A stretch of DNA of 64,000 bases from Caballeronia insecticola (lineage in GTDB: Bacteria; Pseudomonadota; Gammaproteobacteria; Burkholderiales; Burkholderiaceae), in assembly GCF_000402035.1 (NCBI RefSeq), contig NC_021287.1, positions 2,949,411 through 3,013,410 of the forward strand. Reading direction: 5' to 3'. Positions 52,990 to 61,148 of this stretch are shown piece by piece (within the stretch, counting starts at the first letter, position 1; each line of letters opens with the position of its first letter). Under the pieces are notes generated by a model. That model worked only from the letters and a program-made list of their open reading frames with translations, ran no database searches and was not told the origin of the DNA. A program made the position numbers and the translations under genes.

Positions 52990-53884
52990 TCGGCACCTCC
53001 ACGAGCGTAACGTCACGATCCGCAAGCGCCCATCGTTCGCCGCACGCCTCGGCGGCGCGCTGACCGGCGAGATCAGCGTCGACGGCGATTGATAGAGCGT
53101 CGATTCCAGGCAGCGGAGGCAGCTTGGCGAGATTGCCGGCGTCGATCAAAGCCCAGACTGGCCGAATCGCTCTAGCAAGGCTCAGAGCTGACTCGATGCC
53201 TTCCGCGATTGCTAGACTTTGGGTGACAGCTTCGTCCGGCCAGAGACGAATGGCGCCGCCTGCCTTCCGGTGCCCGCCGAGCAACATCCGCGGTGGTTCA
53301 ACATCGGCCTTCGTGCCGTCATCTCTTATCCACGTGCGATGCAGGCTGATGGGGGACCCGGAAATAGCGTCTGTCACCAGTGCCACGAGACAAGGGCCCG
53401 TTACGCCCACCGGGTGTCGCGCGGCCGGATCGAATCTCAAATCACCATCGGAAGGCGGCACCTCGCATGCGCGGGCTTCGAGATATTCAAGCCCGGCTTC
53501 GCGAATTGGGCCGAGGGATTCCCAGTAAGCCAGCCAGCGCGGATCAAGCGTCTCTCGAATTTGCCGCTCTCTATTCGCCTCTAATTTAGAGGGCAACGCT
53601 TTGATATCGCGAACCATTTTCGAGCTGACTTGCCAGCCGTCGTCAAGCGCCAAGCGAAACAGCGTCGCGGCACCGATACCGCCCGAAGCCTTGAACGAGC
53701 GCCAAACTGCGCGCGTTTCGCGTTCGCCGCCGTAATTGGCACCGGACGAGCACCAGTCGATCCAATCCAAGATTTCGAGCCCGGCGCACTTGGCGGCCAT
53801 TCCGATTCGAACCCAAGTTGCGCGATCACAGCCGGCGTCGAGATGAAAGAGCGCGGATCGAGCACGATCGATTTCGTTGAGCAT
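52979..53884 (-). CDS. Toprim-domain primase of the island replication module
   Basis: The 301-residue protein has an N-terminal PriCT_2-like domain (ALFHLDAGCDRATWVRIG, LDWIDWCSSGANYGG), a middle linker (ESLGPIREAGLEYLEARACE) and a C-terminal Toprim domain with LAIAEGIESALSLARA (glutamate) and SIAVDADLAGQRAAEAC (DxD). Such proteins make primers on single-stranded DNA. The start codon shares a base with the upstream HTH gene's stop codon. Confidence 0.82.
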   Translation of the reverse strand: MLNEIDRARSALFHLDAGCDRATWVRIGMAAKCAGLEILDWIDWCSSGANYGGERETRAVWRSFKASGGIGAATLFRLALDDGWQVSSKMVRDIKALPSKLEANRERQIRETLDPRWLAYWESLGPIREAGLEYLEARACEVPPSDGDLRFDPAARHPVGVTGPCLVALVTDAISGSPISLHRTWIRDDGTKADVEPPRMLLGGHRKAGGAIRLWPDEAVTQSLAIAEGIESALSLARAIRPVWALIDAGNLAKLPPLPGIDALSIAVDADLAGQRAAEACGERWALADRDVTLVEVPNGA

Positions 53885-54180
53885 TAGACGGCCTCCCGCA
53901 TCAAGTGATAGCGCGCGACACGGTGTTCGCCGCCCTCGGGAGTGATTTCGTGCGACCAGACAGTTGCAATCTCGTGACCATGGCGGCGCAGTTCCATGAC
54001 GCGCGCCGCCGGGTGCATGACGTCGATCAGATGCCGAGCGTCGAGAGTGGACAGAGAGCCGTGATGACGAAGGAATGCGAGGATTCGTACACGCTGAGCT
54101 GCCGCACCATCGCTATACTTCTGCTTGAGGATTTCTTTGGCCGCGCTCTTTGGAGTCGCGGCTTTTTGTTTTTGGGCCAT
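53884..54180 (-). CDS. Helix-turn-helix domain protein
   Basis: The 98-residue protein has a Lys-rich start (AQKQKAATPKSAAKEIL) and a winged-helix core (QRVRILAFLRHHGSLSTLDARH then VMELRRHGHEIATVW), as in HTH_39-type phage proteins. It may regulate or recognise origin DNA. It stands directly before the primase gene and probably belongs to the same transcript. Confidence 0.72.
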   Translation of the reverse strand: MAQKQKAATPKSAAKEILKQKYSDGAAAQRVRILAFLRHHGSLSTLDARHLIDVMHPAARVMELRRHGHEIATVWSHEITPEGGEHRVARYHLMREAV

Positions 54181-54190
54181 GTTGAGCCCC

Positions 54191-54433
54191 TTACGCAGCG
54201 ATCGACTGCGCTTGATATCCTGCCGGATCTTTCATCCAGCGATGGACTTCCTCATTGCTGTAGACCGTGCAACGCTCGGTCCAGCGCTGAGGCTGCGGGG
54301 CGCGGCCGGATTTGACCAGTTTGCGCCACGTTTCGCGGCTCACCGGAATGAATCGCTGAAGTTGGCTCCAGCGCGAGAATCCAACGGCGGGAAGAGTTTC
54401 CCCGGCTTGGCTAACTTCGTTATTGGCACGCAT
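54191..54433 (-). CDS. AlpA-like helix-turn-helix regulator (copy 2)
   Basis: The 80-residue protein has FSRWSQLQRFIPVSRETWRK then SGRAPQPQRWTERC, like copy 1 at 41924. I start at the ATG at 54433 because AAGGAG lies nine bases before it; the frame extends to 54505. AlpA regulators activate excision genes in CP4-57. It is ten bases upstream of the HTH gene. Confidence 0.78.
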   Translation of the reverse strand: MRANNEVSQAGETLPAVGFSRWSQLQRFIPVSRETWRKLVKSGRAPQPQRWTERCTVYSNEEVHRWMKDPAGYQAQSIAA

Positions 54434-54522
54434 GCTTTGCCGCTCCTTGGCGTCGTTTTGCATGCGTCCATTAAATCTTTCGGCGGTCCCGTTCGTAATT
54501 TGCAATCACGCAGGAAATTCGC

Positions 54523-55215
54523 TCAAGATTGCAAACCCTTCACTCGAGAGGCTCTTATCAACAGGTTTCGGACATCCGAGTCGGCGTAAGCCGTGCCATA
54601 GAGGGCATTGGTTGCGGTTGCGATGACCGCGTTGAGGACTTCGCCATATACCAGTTGATTCCGCTTCGCCATAAGGCGGATAAAGCGAACCGCGTCGGCG
54701 TTTGCGCCTTGCTTTGCGTGGGCGACGGTCTCCACCTGTTCGATACTTCGTTGGAGAATATTTCGCACGAGATCGGAAGCCGGCAAAAGCGAATCACCTG
54801 CGGCCGCGATGCGCGCCTGATTGCTCTCTCCGAAGTCCTCGAATACATAGAGGCCGTCGAAGACTGCACCGTTTAGCTGGACGAGATTGAAGTCGAGATC
54901 ATAGGCGGCAAAGATCCGCGAGATCTCATCACTGATCTTTCTTAATCGTTCGGCGATGTTTTTGCGGTCGGCCGAAGATGCGGATTGGTGACGCGGCAAG
55001 CTCAATGCTTCGGCGACCCCCGCTAAGAACGCCAATACCCAAAGGCCGTCGTCAAACTCAGGCGCGTCAGCGGCGTAGGATCGTCTTTCGAGCGCCACCC
55101 ACATCTTCACGCACGCCTCGTTTGTCGTCAGGCGTTCGAGAAGTTCAAGCGTATTGATTTCGTTGGCGCGCGCGAGGCGGTCGCGCTCCAACAGCACGCC
55201 TCTCGGAAGGTCCAT
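54523..55215 (-). CDS. Hypothetical 230-residue protein
   Basis: The protein starts MDLPRGVLLERDRLARANEI and is predicted mostly helical (TNEACVKMWVALERRSYA, IAERLRKISDEISRIFAAYD). No membrane segment or catalytic motif is seen. No family name is certain. It lies 90 bases before the second AlpA gene on the same strand. Confidence 0.7.
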   Translation of the reverse strand: MDLPRGVLLERDRLARANEINTLELLERLTTNEACVKMWVALERRSYAADAPEFDDGLWVLAFLAGVAEALSLPRHQSASSADRKNIAERLRKISDEISRIFAAYDLDFNLVQLNGAVFDGLYVFEDFGESNQARIAAAGDSLLPASDLVRNILQRSIEQVETVAHAKQGANADAVRFIRLMAKRNQLVYGEVLNAVIATATNALYGTAYADSDVRNLLIRASRVKGLQS

Positions 55216-55321
55216 CGCAGCGATCCCTTTTCGCTACCCTAATTTGGAAGCCGCGCCAACGGAGTAGGGTGCTCCGCTTTTGCCCCGTCGAGCTAGGCGC
55301 GGCTGTCTTGGCGTAGTGCGC

Positions 55322-55603
55322 TTATTGACAGATGCGCTGCCACTGATACTGTCGAGCGTACGGGTTCCAGACCTGTCGCATCTGGCAGTTCGTCGTTCCG
55401 AGAGGGGGCAATTGCGGCGACATGAGCGGCTGAATAGAGGGAGACTCGATCGGGCATATCGCCGGGCCACACAGGGGCGGAAGTTCCATCGCGCTCGAGC
55501 AGATCGGCCTATTTTGACCGCCCATACATCGACACTCGCACTCTGCATGCGCCCCGCCTGTCTGAATCCCGAGCAGCAACAGGAGCAGCAGACTCCGTCT
55601 CAT
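55322..55603 (-). CDS. Small secreted cysteine-rich protein
   Basis: The 93-residue precursor has a signal peptide (MRRSLLLLLLLGIQTGGAHA) and a mature part with eight or more cysteines (ECECRCMGGQNRPICSS, LCGPAICPIE, TTNCQMRQ). It overlaps the stop codon of the upstream membrane-protein gene by four bases (ATGA). Disulphide-stabilised periplasmic or outer location is likely. No family recognised. Confidence 0.68.
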   Translation of the reverse strand: MRRSLLLLLLLGIQTGGAHAECECRCMGGQNRPICSSAMELPPLCGPAICPIESPSIQPLMSPQLPPLGTTNCQMRQVWNPYARQYQWQRICQ

Positions 55604-56064
55604 GAAGTCCTCCGGACGATTGCAAACCCGGTAACGACCCAGCCTATGGCGCCAAGGATCGCCGAACCAATTGCTGCGAAGATCAAGTAGGCCTGAACGT
55701 CGCCCCAATGCCTTAATCGAACAGTCGCTGGATGGCTTGAAAAGTAACCGTCGAGAATGCGCTGGCGCTCTTCGAAGCGGGCCAAAATTTCCCCGGTGGG
55801 GACGTTGATATCCTTGGGCTCACGCCCAGCATCCGCAAGCAGTTCATCAAGCGCCGAATATTGACGAGGCGTCACAGATGGATGCTTAAGGCTCTCGAGA
55901 GCGAGCTTCTTCCCTGTGTCACGCTCAAAAGCAGTCGCTTTCTGCTCGTCAGTGAGCGGCACGTCCGTTCCGATTGCCGCCGCGGCTGCAAGCCATAGAA
56001 AAACAGCCACCCACAATATCGCCACTACGTTGATCAAGACCCCGATTCGCCTGATTCCTTCCAT
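55600..56064 (-). CDS. Hypothetical membrane protein with two helices
   Basis: The 154-residue protein has one helix near the start (VLINVVAILWVAVFLWLAAA) and one near the end (YLIFAAIGSAILGAIGWVVT) with a soluble helical loop of about 90 residues between (ERDTGKKLALESLKHPSV). GGGAGG before the ATG at 56064 supports the start. It is coupled to the secreted Cys-rich gene. No family recognised. Confidence 0.68.
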   Translation of the reverse strand: MEGIRRIGVLINVVAILWVAVFLWLAAAAAIGTDVPLTDEQKATAFERDTGKKLALESLKHPSVTPRQYSALDELLADAGREPKDINVPTGEILARFEERQRILDGYFSSHPATVRLRHWGDVQAYLIFAAIGSAILGAIGWVVTGFAIVRRTS

Positions 56065-56075
56065 GTCAGCCTCCC

Positions 56076-56543
56076 TCAAAAGCTGTCATCGTTCGCGGCG
56101 GCGCGTGGCTCGAAGCGACGCATCTGCCAGCCGCGGATCTGCACCAGCGCGCGAGCCCATTCACTTGGCGAAAGAATGCGCCAACTAGGCTCCGGCTGCG
56201 GCCATAGCCGCTTCACGCGGAAACTCTGGATATCGTCCCAGTTCGGCGCCGTTGGATTGGCGGCCTCAGATGGTGTATAGAGCGCCACGTACCCTGGAAC
56301 ATTAGCCAGCATCGCAAGCTGTTGAAGGACGCCAGCAGCCTTCTCCTGCCCGATGTCGCGTGCGACTTCAACGAGAGCAAGAGGCGTCTTTCTGCCGTAG
56401 TCGTACTCCGTAAACAGGACCGAATCCAGATCGGCCATCGTCAACGATTCCGCGTCGCTGGCATTCAAGTAACGGCCGATCGATTTTGCGCGGTGCCATA
56501 CCCCGTAGGCACGATCCCGCGTGTCGTAGCGCTCAGTTCGCAT
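56076..56543 (-). CDS. Hypothetical 155-residue protein
   Basis: The protein starts MRTERYDTRDRAYGVWHRAK and has ADLDSVLFTEYDYGRKTPLA and VARDIGQEKAAGVLQQLAML in its first half, then WDDIQSFRVKRLWPQPEPSW. The middle could be a nuclease-like alpha/beta domain, but no catalytic motif is certain. It lies 11 bases before the two-helix membrane gene. Confidence 0.66.
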   Translation of the reverse strand: MRTERYDTRDRAYGVWHRAKSIGRYLNASDAESLTMADLDSVLFTEYDYGRKTPLALVEVARDIGQEKAAGVLQQLAMLANVPGYVALYTPSEAANPTAPNWDDIQSFRVKRLWPQPEPSWRILSPSEWARALVQIRGWQMRRFEPRAAANDDSF

Positions 56544-56603
56544 GAGCGGCTCCAGAAAAAAAGTGCGGTCGCAGCCAAAGCGATCGCGAAGGTTGGTCTG
56601 TGG

Positions 56604-56864
56604 TTATCTTTTGTGTTTTTGAGCGGCGATAGCTCGAGCGGCCATCACAAGGTGGTGGCTCACCTCATTCAGGACGCGATTCGCTTCCGATAATTGCTCT
56701 TCGAGCGTGAGCAGACTCTGATCCTGTTGCTGGGTTCGCTGTTTCCGCTCCCAGCGCTCGCGATTGAGCATCGGAATTTCACGCGGAGTTGGGCCGTGTC
56801 GCCTGGCATTTATCACGGGCTTGCAGTCAAAGGCAGGATGCTGAAGAATTTTGGCGTTATTCAT
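56604..56864 (-). CDS. Hypothetical 86-residue protein
   Basis: The protein starts MNNAKILQHPAFDCKPVINA and has a charged coiled-coil second half (QSLLTLEEQLSEANRVLNEV). Its start codon overlaps the end of the 190-residue gene by eight bases, which supports a real gene. No family recognised. Confidence 0.6.
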   Translation of the reverse strand: MNNAKILQHPAFDCKPVINARRHGPTPREIPMLNRERWERKQRTQQQDQSLLTLEEQLSEANRVLNEVSHHLVMAARAIAAQKHKR

Positions 56865-57429
56865 GACTCGGCTCCAGCTTCTCCGCGTATGGTGCGACGC
56901 GCAGTCCCATCGATTCGATATGCTCGTCGAAGGAACCCGTTCTCATCTCCCCTAGATTCGCAAGTATTCGGTCCATCTGCGCACCGATGATTGGCAGCAT
57001 ATTCGTGGCCAACACTGCAAGCTGACGTTCGGCTTCACATCCAGGCATCGAGATAGCCTCGGTCGCTAGGGCGCACAGACATTGAATTGAACCCTGTGCG
57101 GTGTCTGCCATACGTGCAACTTCCCTGAGATCGACGGGGAAGGTCTGTTTCGGCAGAGTGGTGTCGTTGCTTGCTGAGCCGCTTTTATTTATCCGCGATC
57201 TATCGCTGGCTTGCTGTAGATCTTCGGCAAGCTTTTCCGCCGACCCACGCAAATCGACCAATGTGCATTTGATTGGCTGGCCGCCAGGCTCATCTTCGTC
57301 CATGGCTTCGGTCATGAACGAGAGGACGTTATAGAGCGAGTACGCGCGCCCTGAGAAATCCATAAGTTCCCGAGTGTTGGCGTTCGCGGGTACGAGCGGG
57401 ATGGACCCTGTAAAATTGATCTCAGCCAT
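56857..57429 (-). CDS. Hypothetical 190-residue protein
   Basis: The protein starts MAEINFTGSIPLVPANANTR and is predicted mainly helical (SLYNVLSFMTEAMDEDE, AEKLAEDLQQASDRSRINKS). It is the first gene after the integrase on the island strand, about 100 bases from its end. No family recognised. Confidence 0.68.
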   Translation of the reverse strand: MAEINFTGSIPLVPANANTRELMDFSGRAYSLYNVLSFMTEAMDEDEPGGQPIKCTLVDLRGSAEKLAEDLQQASDRSRINKSGSASNDTTLPKQTFPVDLREVARMADTAQGSIQCLCALATEAISMPGCEAERQLAVLATNMLPIIGAQMDRILANLGEMRTGSFDEHIESMGLRVAPYAEKLEPSHE

Positions 57430-57463
57430 GATTCAAGCTCCTTAACAGCTTGGTTTGTGGTCA

Positions 57464-57495
57464 GGCGGCCTTGGTGCTCGAACACCTTGGCCGCC
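57464..57495 (-). terminator. Hairpin downstream of the integrase gene
   Basis: GGCGGCC pairs with GGCCGCC and GGTG with CACC around loop CTCGAA, with a TT/TT mismatch. It lies about 38 bases after the integrase stop codon on the minus strand; no T tract follows, so it may be only an attenuator. Confidence 0.4.
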
Positions 57496-57532
57496 GCTAT
57501 TCCTGATTCCGTCAGGCACGGGTAGTGAAAAT

Positions 57533-58768
57533 CTATGCGGCCGACTGGCCGAAGTTCCCAATCACGACCTTCCGGCCGCCTTCAATCTGTGCGTCAACAA
57601 AATTTGCCCACACCTGAAGGATCTTCTGACGCTCTTCCGCGTACTCGGCTCGGTTGTAGATTCCTTTGATGCCTTTGATCGTATGGGCGAGCGCCTTTTC
57701 AATGGCGTCAGACGAATGACCCATTTCATGCAAATGCGTTGAAGCTGTGCGGCGGAGGTCGTGCAAAACGAAATGCTGCACGTCGAGGCTGAGAGCGCGA
57801 ACTGCTTGGTTCAGCGTGCTCTTCGAGATCGGTTTTTCGGAGCTGCCGCGCGTTGACGGAAATACGAATTCGCCATCCCCGCTCAAAACTCGGAGTTCGC
57901 GCAACATCTCCACGGCTTGGGTCGATAGAAAGACCCAGTGTTCCTTTTCTTTCTTCATGCGATCGGCCGGGATTTTCCACATGCCGGCGTCGAGATCGAA
58001 CTCGGGCCACGTCGCCTCGGTCAGTTCGCTCTTACGAACCATGGTCAACACGAGGAGATGAACGGCGAGTTTCAGTTGGCGGCGGATATCTGAAGCGTAG
58101 ACGGCCCGCAGAACGGTCCCGATCTCATCCGGTGACAGAACGCGTGTGCGGCTGTCCTGCGTCGCAATAAAGCGCGCCACGACGGCTTGAGCGGGGTTCG
58201 TTTGCGCGAATTGTCGCGCGATCGCGAATTCATACATGCGTTTCGCGACATTCCGTGTGAACAGCGCCATCTTTGGCGCCCCCCGAGATTTGATGCGATC
58301 ACATAGGGCCAGAATGTCCCCCGGCGTGACATCTCCGAGGGGCTTATTGCCGATCGAGGGGTAGAGATCTTTCTCCAAGGCCCGTTTCACGTTTCGCCGG
58401 TAGGACTCCGACATCGGGGCGATCTGGGCTGTGTACCAATCTCCCCCGAATGCCTTGACCGTATCGAGCCGCTTCACCGCGCCTCGGTCCTTTTTTGCAT
58501 CGGCTACGGGAGACACGCCTCGGGCTACGATCTCTGTGTACCGCCTGGCTTTCTCTCGAGCGTCCTGAAGGCTGATTGCCGGATAGTCACCGATCGTCAC
58601 CATTGGCTGGCGCTCGCCGTGCAACGTGTATCTGTATCGCCATACCTTCGAGCCGGACGTCATGACCTCCAGCACCAAGCCGCCACCATCGGCGACGCGG
58701 TAGCGCGACGCCTTCGGCTTCAGAGCTTTGATGCGGGTGTCATTCAGCGGAACGGCAGTTTTCGGCAT
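57533..58768 (-). CDS. int: P4-type tyrosine integrase
   Basis: The 411-residue integrase has an N-terminal DUF4102 arm-binding domain (LNDTRIKALKPKASRYRVAD, GLVLEVMTSGSKVWRYRY), a core-binding domain and a catalytic domain with Arg in LTMVRKSELTEA, His and Arg in VLHDLRRTASTHL, His in KALAHTIKGI and Tyr in GIYNRAEYAEER. All key residues are present, so it is probably active. It points away from mnmE, with the 3' end of mnmE and the proposed attR 168 bases behind it. The start is the ATG at 58768; nine codons earlier another ATG overlaps the inverted repeat. Confidence 0.93.
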   Translation of the reverse strand: MPKTAVPLNDTRIKALKPKASRYRVADGGGLVLEVMTSGSKVWRYRYTLHGERQPMVTIGDYPAISLQDAREKARRYTEIVARGVSPVADAKKDRGAVKRLDTVKAFGGDWYTAQIAPMSESYRRNVKRALEKDLYPSIGNKPLGDVTPGDILALCDRIKSRGAPKMALFTRNVAKRMYEFAIARQFAQTNPAQAVVARFIATQDSRTRVLSPDEIGTVLRAVYASDIRRQLKLAVHLLVLTMVRKSELTEATWPEFDLDAGMWKIPADRMKKEKEHWVFLSTQAVEMLRELRVLSGDGEFVFPSTRGSSEKPISKSTLNQAVRALSLDVQHFVLHDLRRTASTHLHEMGHSSDAIEKALAHTIKGIKGIYNRAEYAEERQKILQVWANFVDAQIEGGRKVVIGNFGQSAA

Positions 58769-58774
58769 AACGTT

Positions 58775-58827
58775 GGTACACGGATTTTGGGACACACTGA
58801 CTCGGTGTCCCTAAATGTGTACCAAAA
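58775..58827. repeat. Large inverted repeat over the integrase start region
   Basis: GGTACACGGATTTTGGGACAC (58775-58795) and GTGTCCCTAAATGTGTACC (58805-58823) are imperfect inverted copies. A third copy lies at the other end of the island (40487-40513). Likely roles are integrase arm sites or an operator for integrase autoregulation. Confidence 0.6.
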
Positions 58828-58936
58828 AACATCGGGCGTCAATAGGCAACGTTAGCCAACGTTAGGTGGCCAACTCTAGCTGTGGCGGGGAAGAGACGGG
58901 GTGTCTGGGAATGGTTAGGCGCTGCTGGGCAATACG

Positions 58937-58956
58937 CTACTTTCCGATGCAAAAGC
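58937..58956. repeat. Proposed attR within the mnmE 3' end
   Basis: The last codons of mnmE (encoding FCIGK and stop) correspond to the proposed crossover site. The 3' end of mnmE is a known integration site, for example of Salmonella genomic island 1. mnmE stays intact. Confidence 0.55.
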
Positions 58957-60325
58957 GGCTGAAAATCACGCCGAGCAGATCGTCGGAGGTGAATTCGCCC
59001 GTGATCGAGTTGAGTTCGTCCTGAGCGAGCCGGAGCTCTTCGGCGAACAGATCGAGCACCTGAGACTGGTGTTCCGCGTGTGCGGCAGCAAGCGCAAGAT
59101 GTTCGCGGGCCGCGCGCAATGCGATCAGATGCCGCTCCCGCGCGAGGTACACGCTCTCCGCGCCCGCTTGCCAGCCGGCGATCCTGAGCAACTCGTCGCG
59201 CAAGAGCGCGATGCCGTCGCCGCTTTTCGCCGACAGATTCACTTCGCGCGTATCGCCGTCACCGTCGCGGACCGCCGCCGGTTCGCCTGCCAGATCGGTC
59301 TTGTTCATGACCCGCACGACCGGCACGCCTTGCGGGAAACGCGCGGCGATCACATGGTCCTCGGGCGTCGCTCCGGCGCGCGCGTCGAGCAGATGCAGCA
59401 CGACATCGGCGCGTTCGATCTCGCCCCACGTGCGCTCGATGCCGATGCGCTCCACTTCGTCCTGCGTCTCGCGCAACCCGGCTGTGTCGATGATATGCAG
59501 CGGAATGCCTTCGACCTGAATGGTCTGCGCGACCTTGTCGCGAGTCGTGCCGGCGATCGGCGTGACGATCGCCAGTTCCGCGCCCGCCAACGCATTCAAC
59601 AGTGACGACTTGCCGACGTTCGGCTGACCCGCCAGCACAACCGACAAGCCTTCGCGCAGGAGCGCGCCCTGGCGTGCATCGGCGAGAACCGTATCGAGAC
59701 GTTGACGGATGCGCGTGAGCTTGCCGCGCGCGTCGGCGGCTTCGAGAAAGTCGATTTCTTCCTCGGGAAAATCCAGCGTGGCCTCGACGAGCATGCGCAG
59801 GTTGATCACGTCCTCGACGAGCGTGTGAATCTCGCGCGAGAACGCGCCTTCCAGCGAGCGGCCGGCCGAACGCGCCGCCGCCTCGGTGCTGGCCTCGATC
59901 AGGTCGGCGACGGCTTCCGCCTGCGCGAGATCGAGCTTGTCGTTGAGAAATGCCCGGCGCGTGAATTCGCCCGGCTCGGCAAGACGCAGACCGAAGTCGC
60001 GGCCCGCTTCGATCGCCCGTTGCAAAACCAACTGCAACACGATCGGGCCGCCGTGCCCCTGCAACTCCAGCACATGCTCGCCCGTGTAGGAATGGGGCGC
60101 CGGAAAGTAGAGCGCGATGCCGCGATCGAGCGCTTCGCCCGTGCCGTCGACGAACGGCACATAACTGGCGTGTCGCGGCGCGAGCGCCTGCGCGCACAGC
60201 GCGTGCATCGCCTTTTGCGCGGCTGCTTCGCCGGCTCGACCGAACGACAGACGCACGACTCCGATTCCGCCACGCCCGGGCGCGGTGGCGATTGCGACGA
60301 TCGGATCGGTGTCGTTGCTCAACAT
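58937..60325 (-). CDS. mnmE: tRNA uridine-5-carboxymethylaminomethyl(34) synthesis GTPase
   Basis: The 462-residue enzyme works with MnmG to modify the wobble uridine of tRNAs. It has the N-terminal tetrahydrofolate-binding domain ([20 protein letters not shown]), a helical domain, the inserted GTPase with G1 [15 protein letters not shown]2/G3 AGTTRDKV and DTAGLRE, G4 NKTD, and the C-terminal FCIGK with the catalytic cysteine. The start is the ATG before [10 protein letters not shown]; the frame is open upstream without support. The island integrase lies just beyond its stop codon. Confidence 0.96.
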   Translation of the reverse strand: MLSNDTDPIVAIATAPGRGGIGVVRLSFGRAGEAAAQKAMHALCAQALAPRHASYVPFVDGTGEALDRGIALYFPAPHSYTGEHVLELQGHGGPIVLQLVLQRAIEAGRDFGLRLAEPGEFTRRAFLNDKLDLAQAEAVADLIEASTEAAARSAGRSLEGAFSREIHTLVEDVINLRMLVEATLDFPEEEIDFLEAADARGKLTRIRQRLDTVLADARQGALLREGLSVVLAGQPNVGKSSLLNALAGAELAIVTPIAGTTRDKVAQTIQVEGIPLHIIDTAGLRETQDEVERIGIERTWGEIERADVVLHLLDARAGATPEDHVIAARFPQGVPVVRVMNKTDLAGEPAAVRDGDGDTREVNLSAKSGDGIALLRDELLRIAGWQAGAESVYLARERHLIALRAAREHLALAAAHAEHQSQVLDLFAEELRLAQDELNSITGEFTSDDLLGVIFSRFCIGK

Positions 60326-60637
60326 GTCGGCGGGGCGAAAAGGGTGATTTCGGAGTGCGGGCATTGTATCGCGGCGAGCAACGCGCGGCTTCAAGGGCTG
60401 CGGTTAGGAAGATTCTTGCGTTATCTTGTTCGAGATATACGATTAAATCGATCTTCGAGAAGATGCCGCGCAGAGAAGCTACTGGAACGCCATTGGGTAT
60501 GGGAAAATCGATCGGATTTCGCTTGCCTGTAAGCAATTACTTTAAACACTTGCACAAGATAAACGACGACAGGATCAAGCCAAATCTAGCGCAGTTGGTT
60601 GACTTGTAAGCAGCGATTGCCTCGCACAATCGAGCCC
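60326..60637. promoter_or_regulatory. 312-base region between mnmE and the XRE-like gene
   Basis: No gene is seen. The part 60410-60470 is AT-rich; it has TTGCGT at 60416 with TACGAT 16 bases later as a possible promoter, and an ATCTTC/GAAGAT inverted pair at 60451-60464 that could be an operator. Confidence 0.4.
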
Positions 60638-61054
60638 ATGCCTACACCACAAGAAAAGGCCGATTTCTCCGAGCGGCTCAAATTCTCGATGTCCCGTGCG
60701 CCCGAAAAGATGCGTGGCGCGACCGATCTCGCATTGCGTTTCAATCTTCGCTATCAAGGCGAGCCGGTTTCGCCGCAGACGGCGCACAAGTGGCTCACCG
60801 CGCGTTCGATTCCGACCGTCGACAAGCTGCAGACGCTCGCCGACTGGTTCAAGGTCGATCAGCACTGGCTGCACTATGGCCCGTCGCCGAGCGGGAATCC
60901 GCAAGCGACGCCGAAGCCGCTCGCGCGCGACGAGCACTATCCGGCATCGGAGGAGACGCTCGAACTGGCGACGAAGATCGAGGCGCTGTCGCCGCATCAT
61001 CGGTATCTGCTCGAAGAGTTGGTCGAGCAGTTTTACGGATCGATGAAGCGCTGA
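60638..61054 (+). CDS. XRE-like DNA-binding transcriptional regulator
   Basis: The 138-residue protein has an N-terminal helix-turn-helix-like region (EKMRGATDLALRFNLRY, VSPQTAHKWLTARSIPTVDK, ADWFKVDQHWLHYG), resembling phage CI-type repressor N-domains, and a helical C-terminus (ETLELATKIEALSPHHRYLL). The start is the ATG before PTPQEKADF; the frame is open ahead. Its targets are unknown. It converges on yidC with a shared terminator. Confidence 0.8.
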   Translation: MPTPQEKADFSERLKFSMSRAPEKMRGATDLALRFNLRYQGEPVSPQTAHKWLTARSIPTVDKLQTLADWFKVDQHWLHYGPSPSGNPQATPKPLARDEHYPASEETLELATKIEALSPHHRYLLEELVEQFYGSMKR

Positions 61055-61093
61055 ACGGCGCGCCCTCGGCAGCACATAGCAACCACCAAAGCA

Positions 61094-61118
61094 AAACGCC
61101 CGGCTAGGCCGGGCGTTT
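61094..61118. terminator. Bidirectional terminator between the XRE-like gene and yidC
   Basis: Eleven-base perfect stem AAACGCCCGGC/GCCGGGCGTTT with loop TAG, flanked by A-rich and T-rich sequence. Confidence 0.88.
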
Positions 61119-61148
61119 CACGTTTACATCGAGTGGCAAGAACGAGGC

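Larger units (their letters stand above)
40412..58956. mobile_element. Integrative, phage-satellite-like genomic island inserted at the 3' end of mnmE
   Basis: The block is bounded by mnmE on the right and an mnmE-3'-end-like repeat on the left. It carries a P4-type integrase at the mnmE end, a second integrase with AlpA near the other end, a minus-strand replication module (primase, RepA-like helicase, SSB) with an iteron/G-tract array, and three phage ejection-type virion genes. It lacks terminase, portal, capsid and tail genes. Several genes have no recognised family. The extent is inferred from the two end repeats; the left boundary is the less certain one. Confidence 0.7.

Noticed and set aside
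55322..56064. Rz/Rz1-type spanin pair for phage lysis
   Set aside because: The secreted protein has a signal-peptidase-I site and many cysteines, not a short lipoprotein, and no endolysin or holin is nearby.
40412..58956. Complete inducible prophage
   Set aside because: No terminase, portal, capsid, tail or lysis genes are present.
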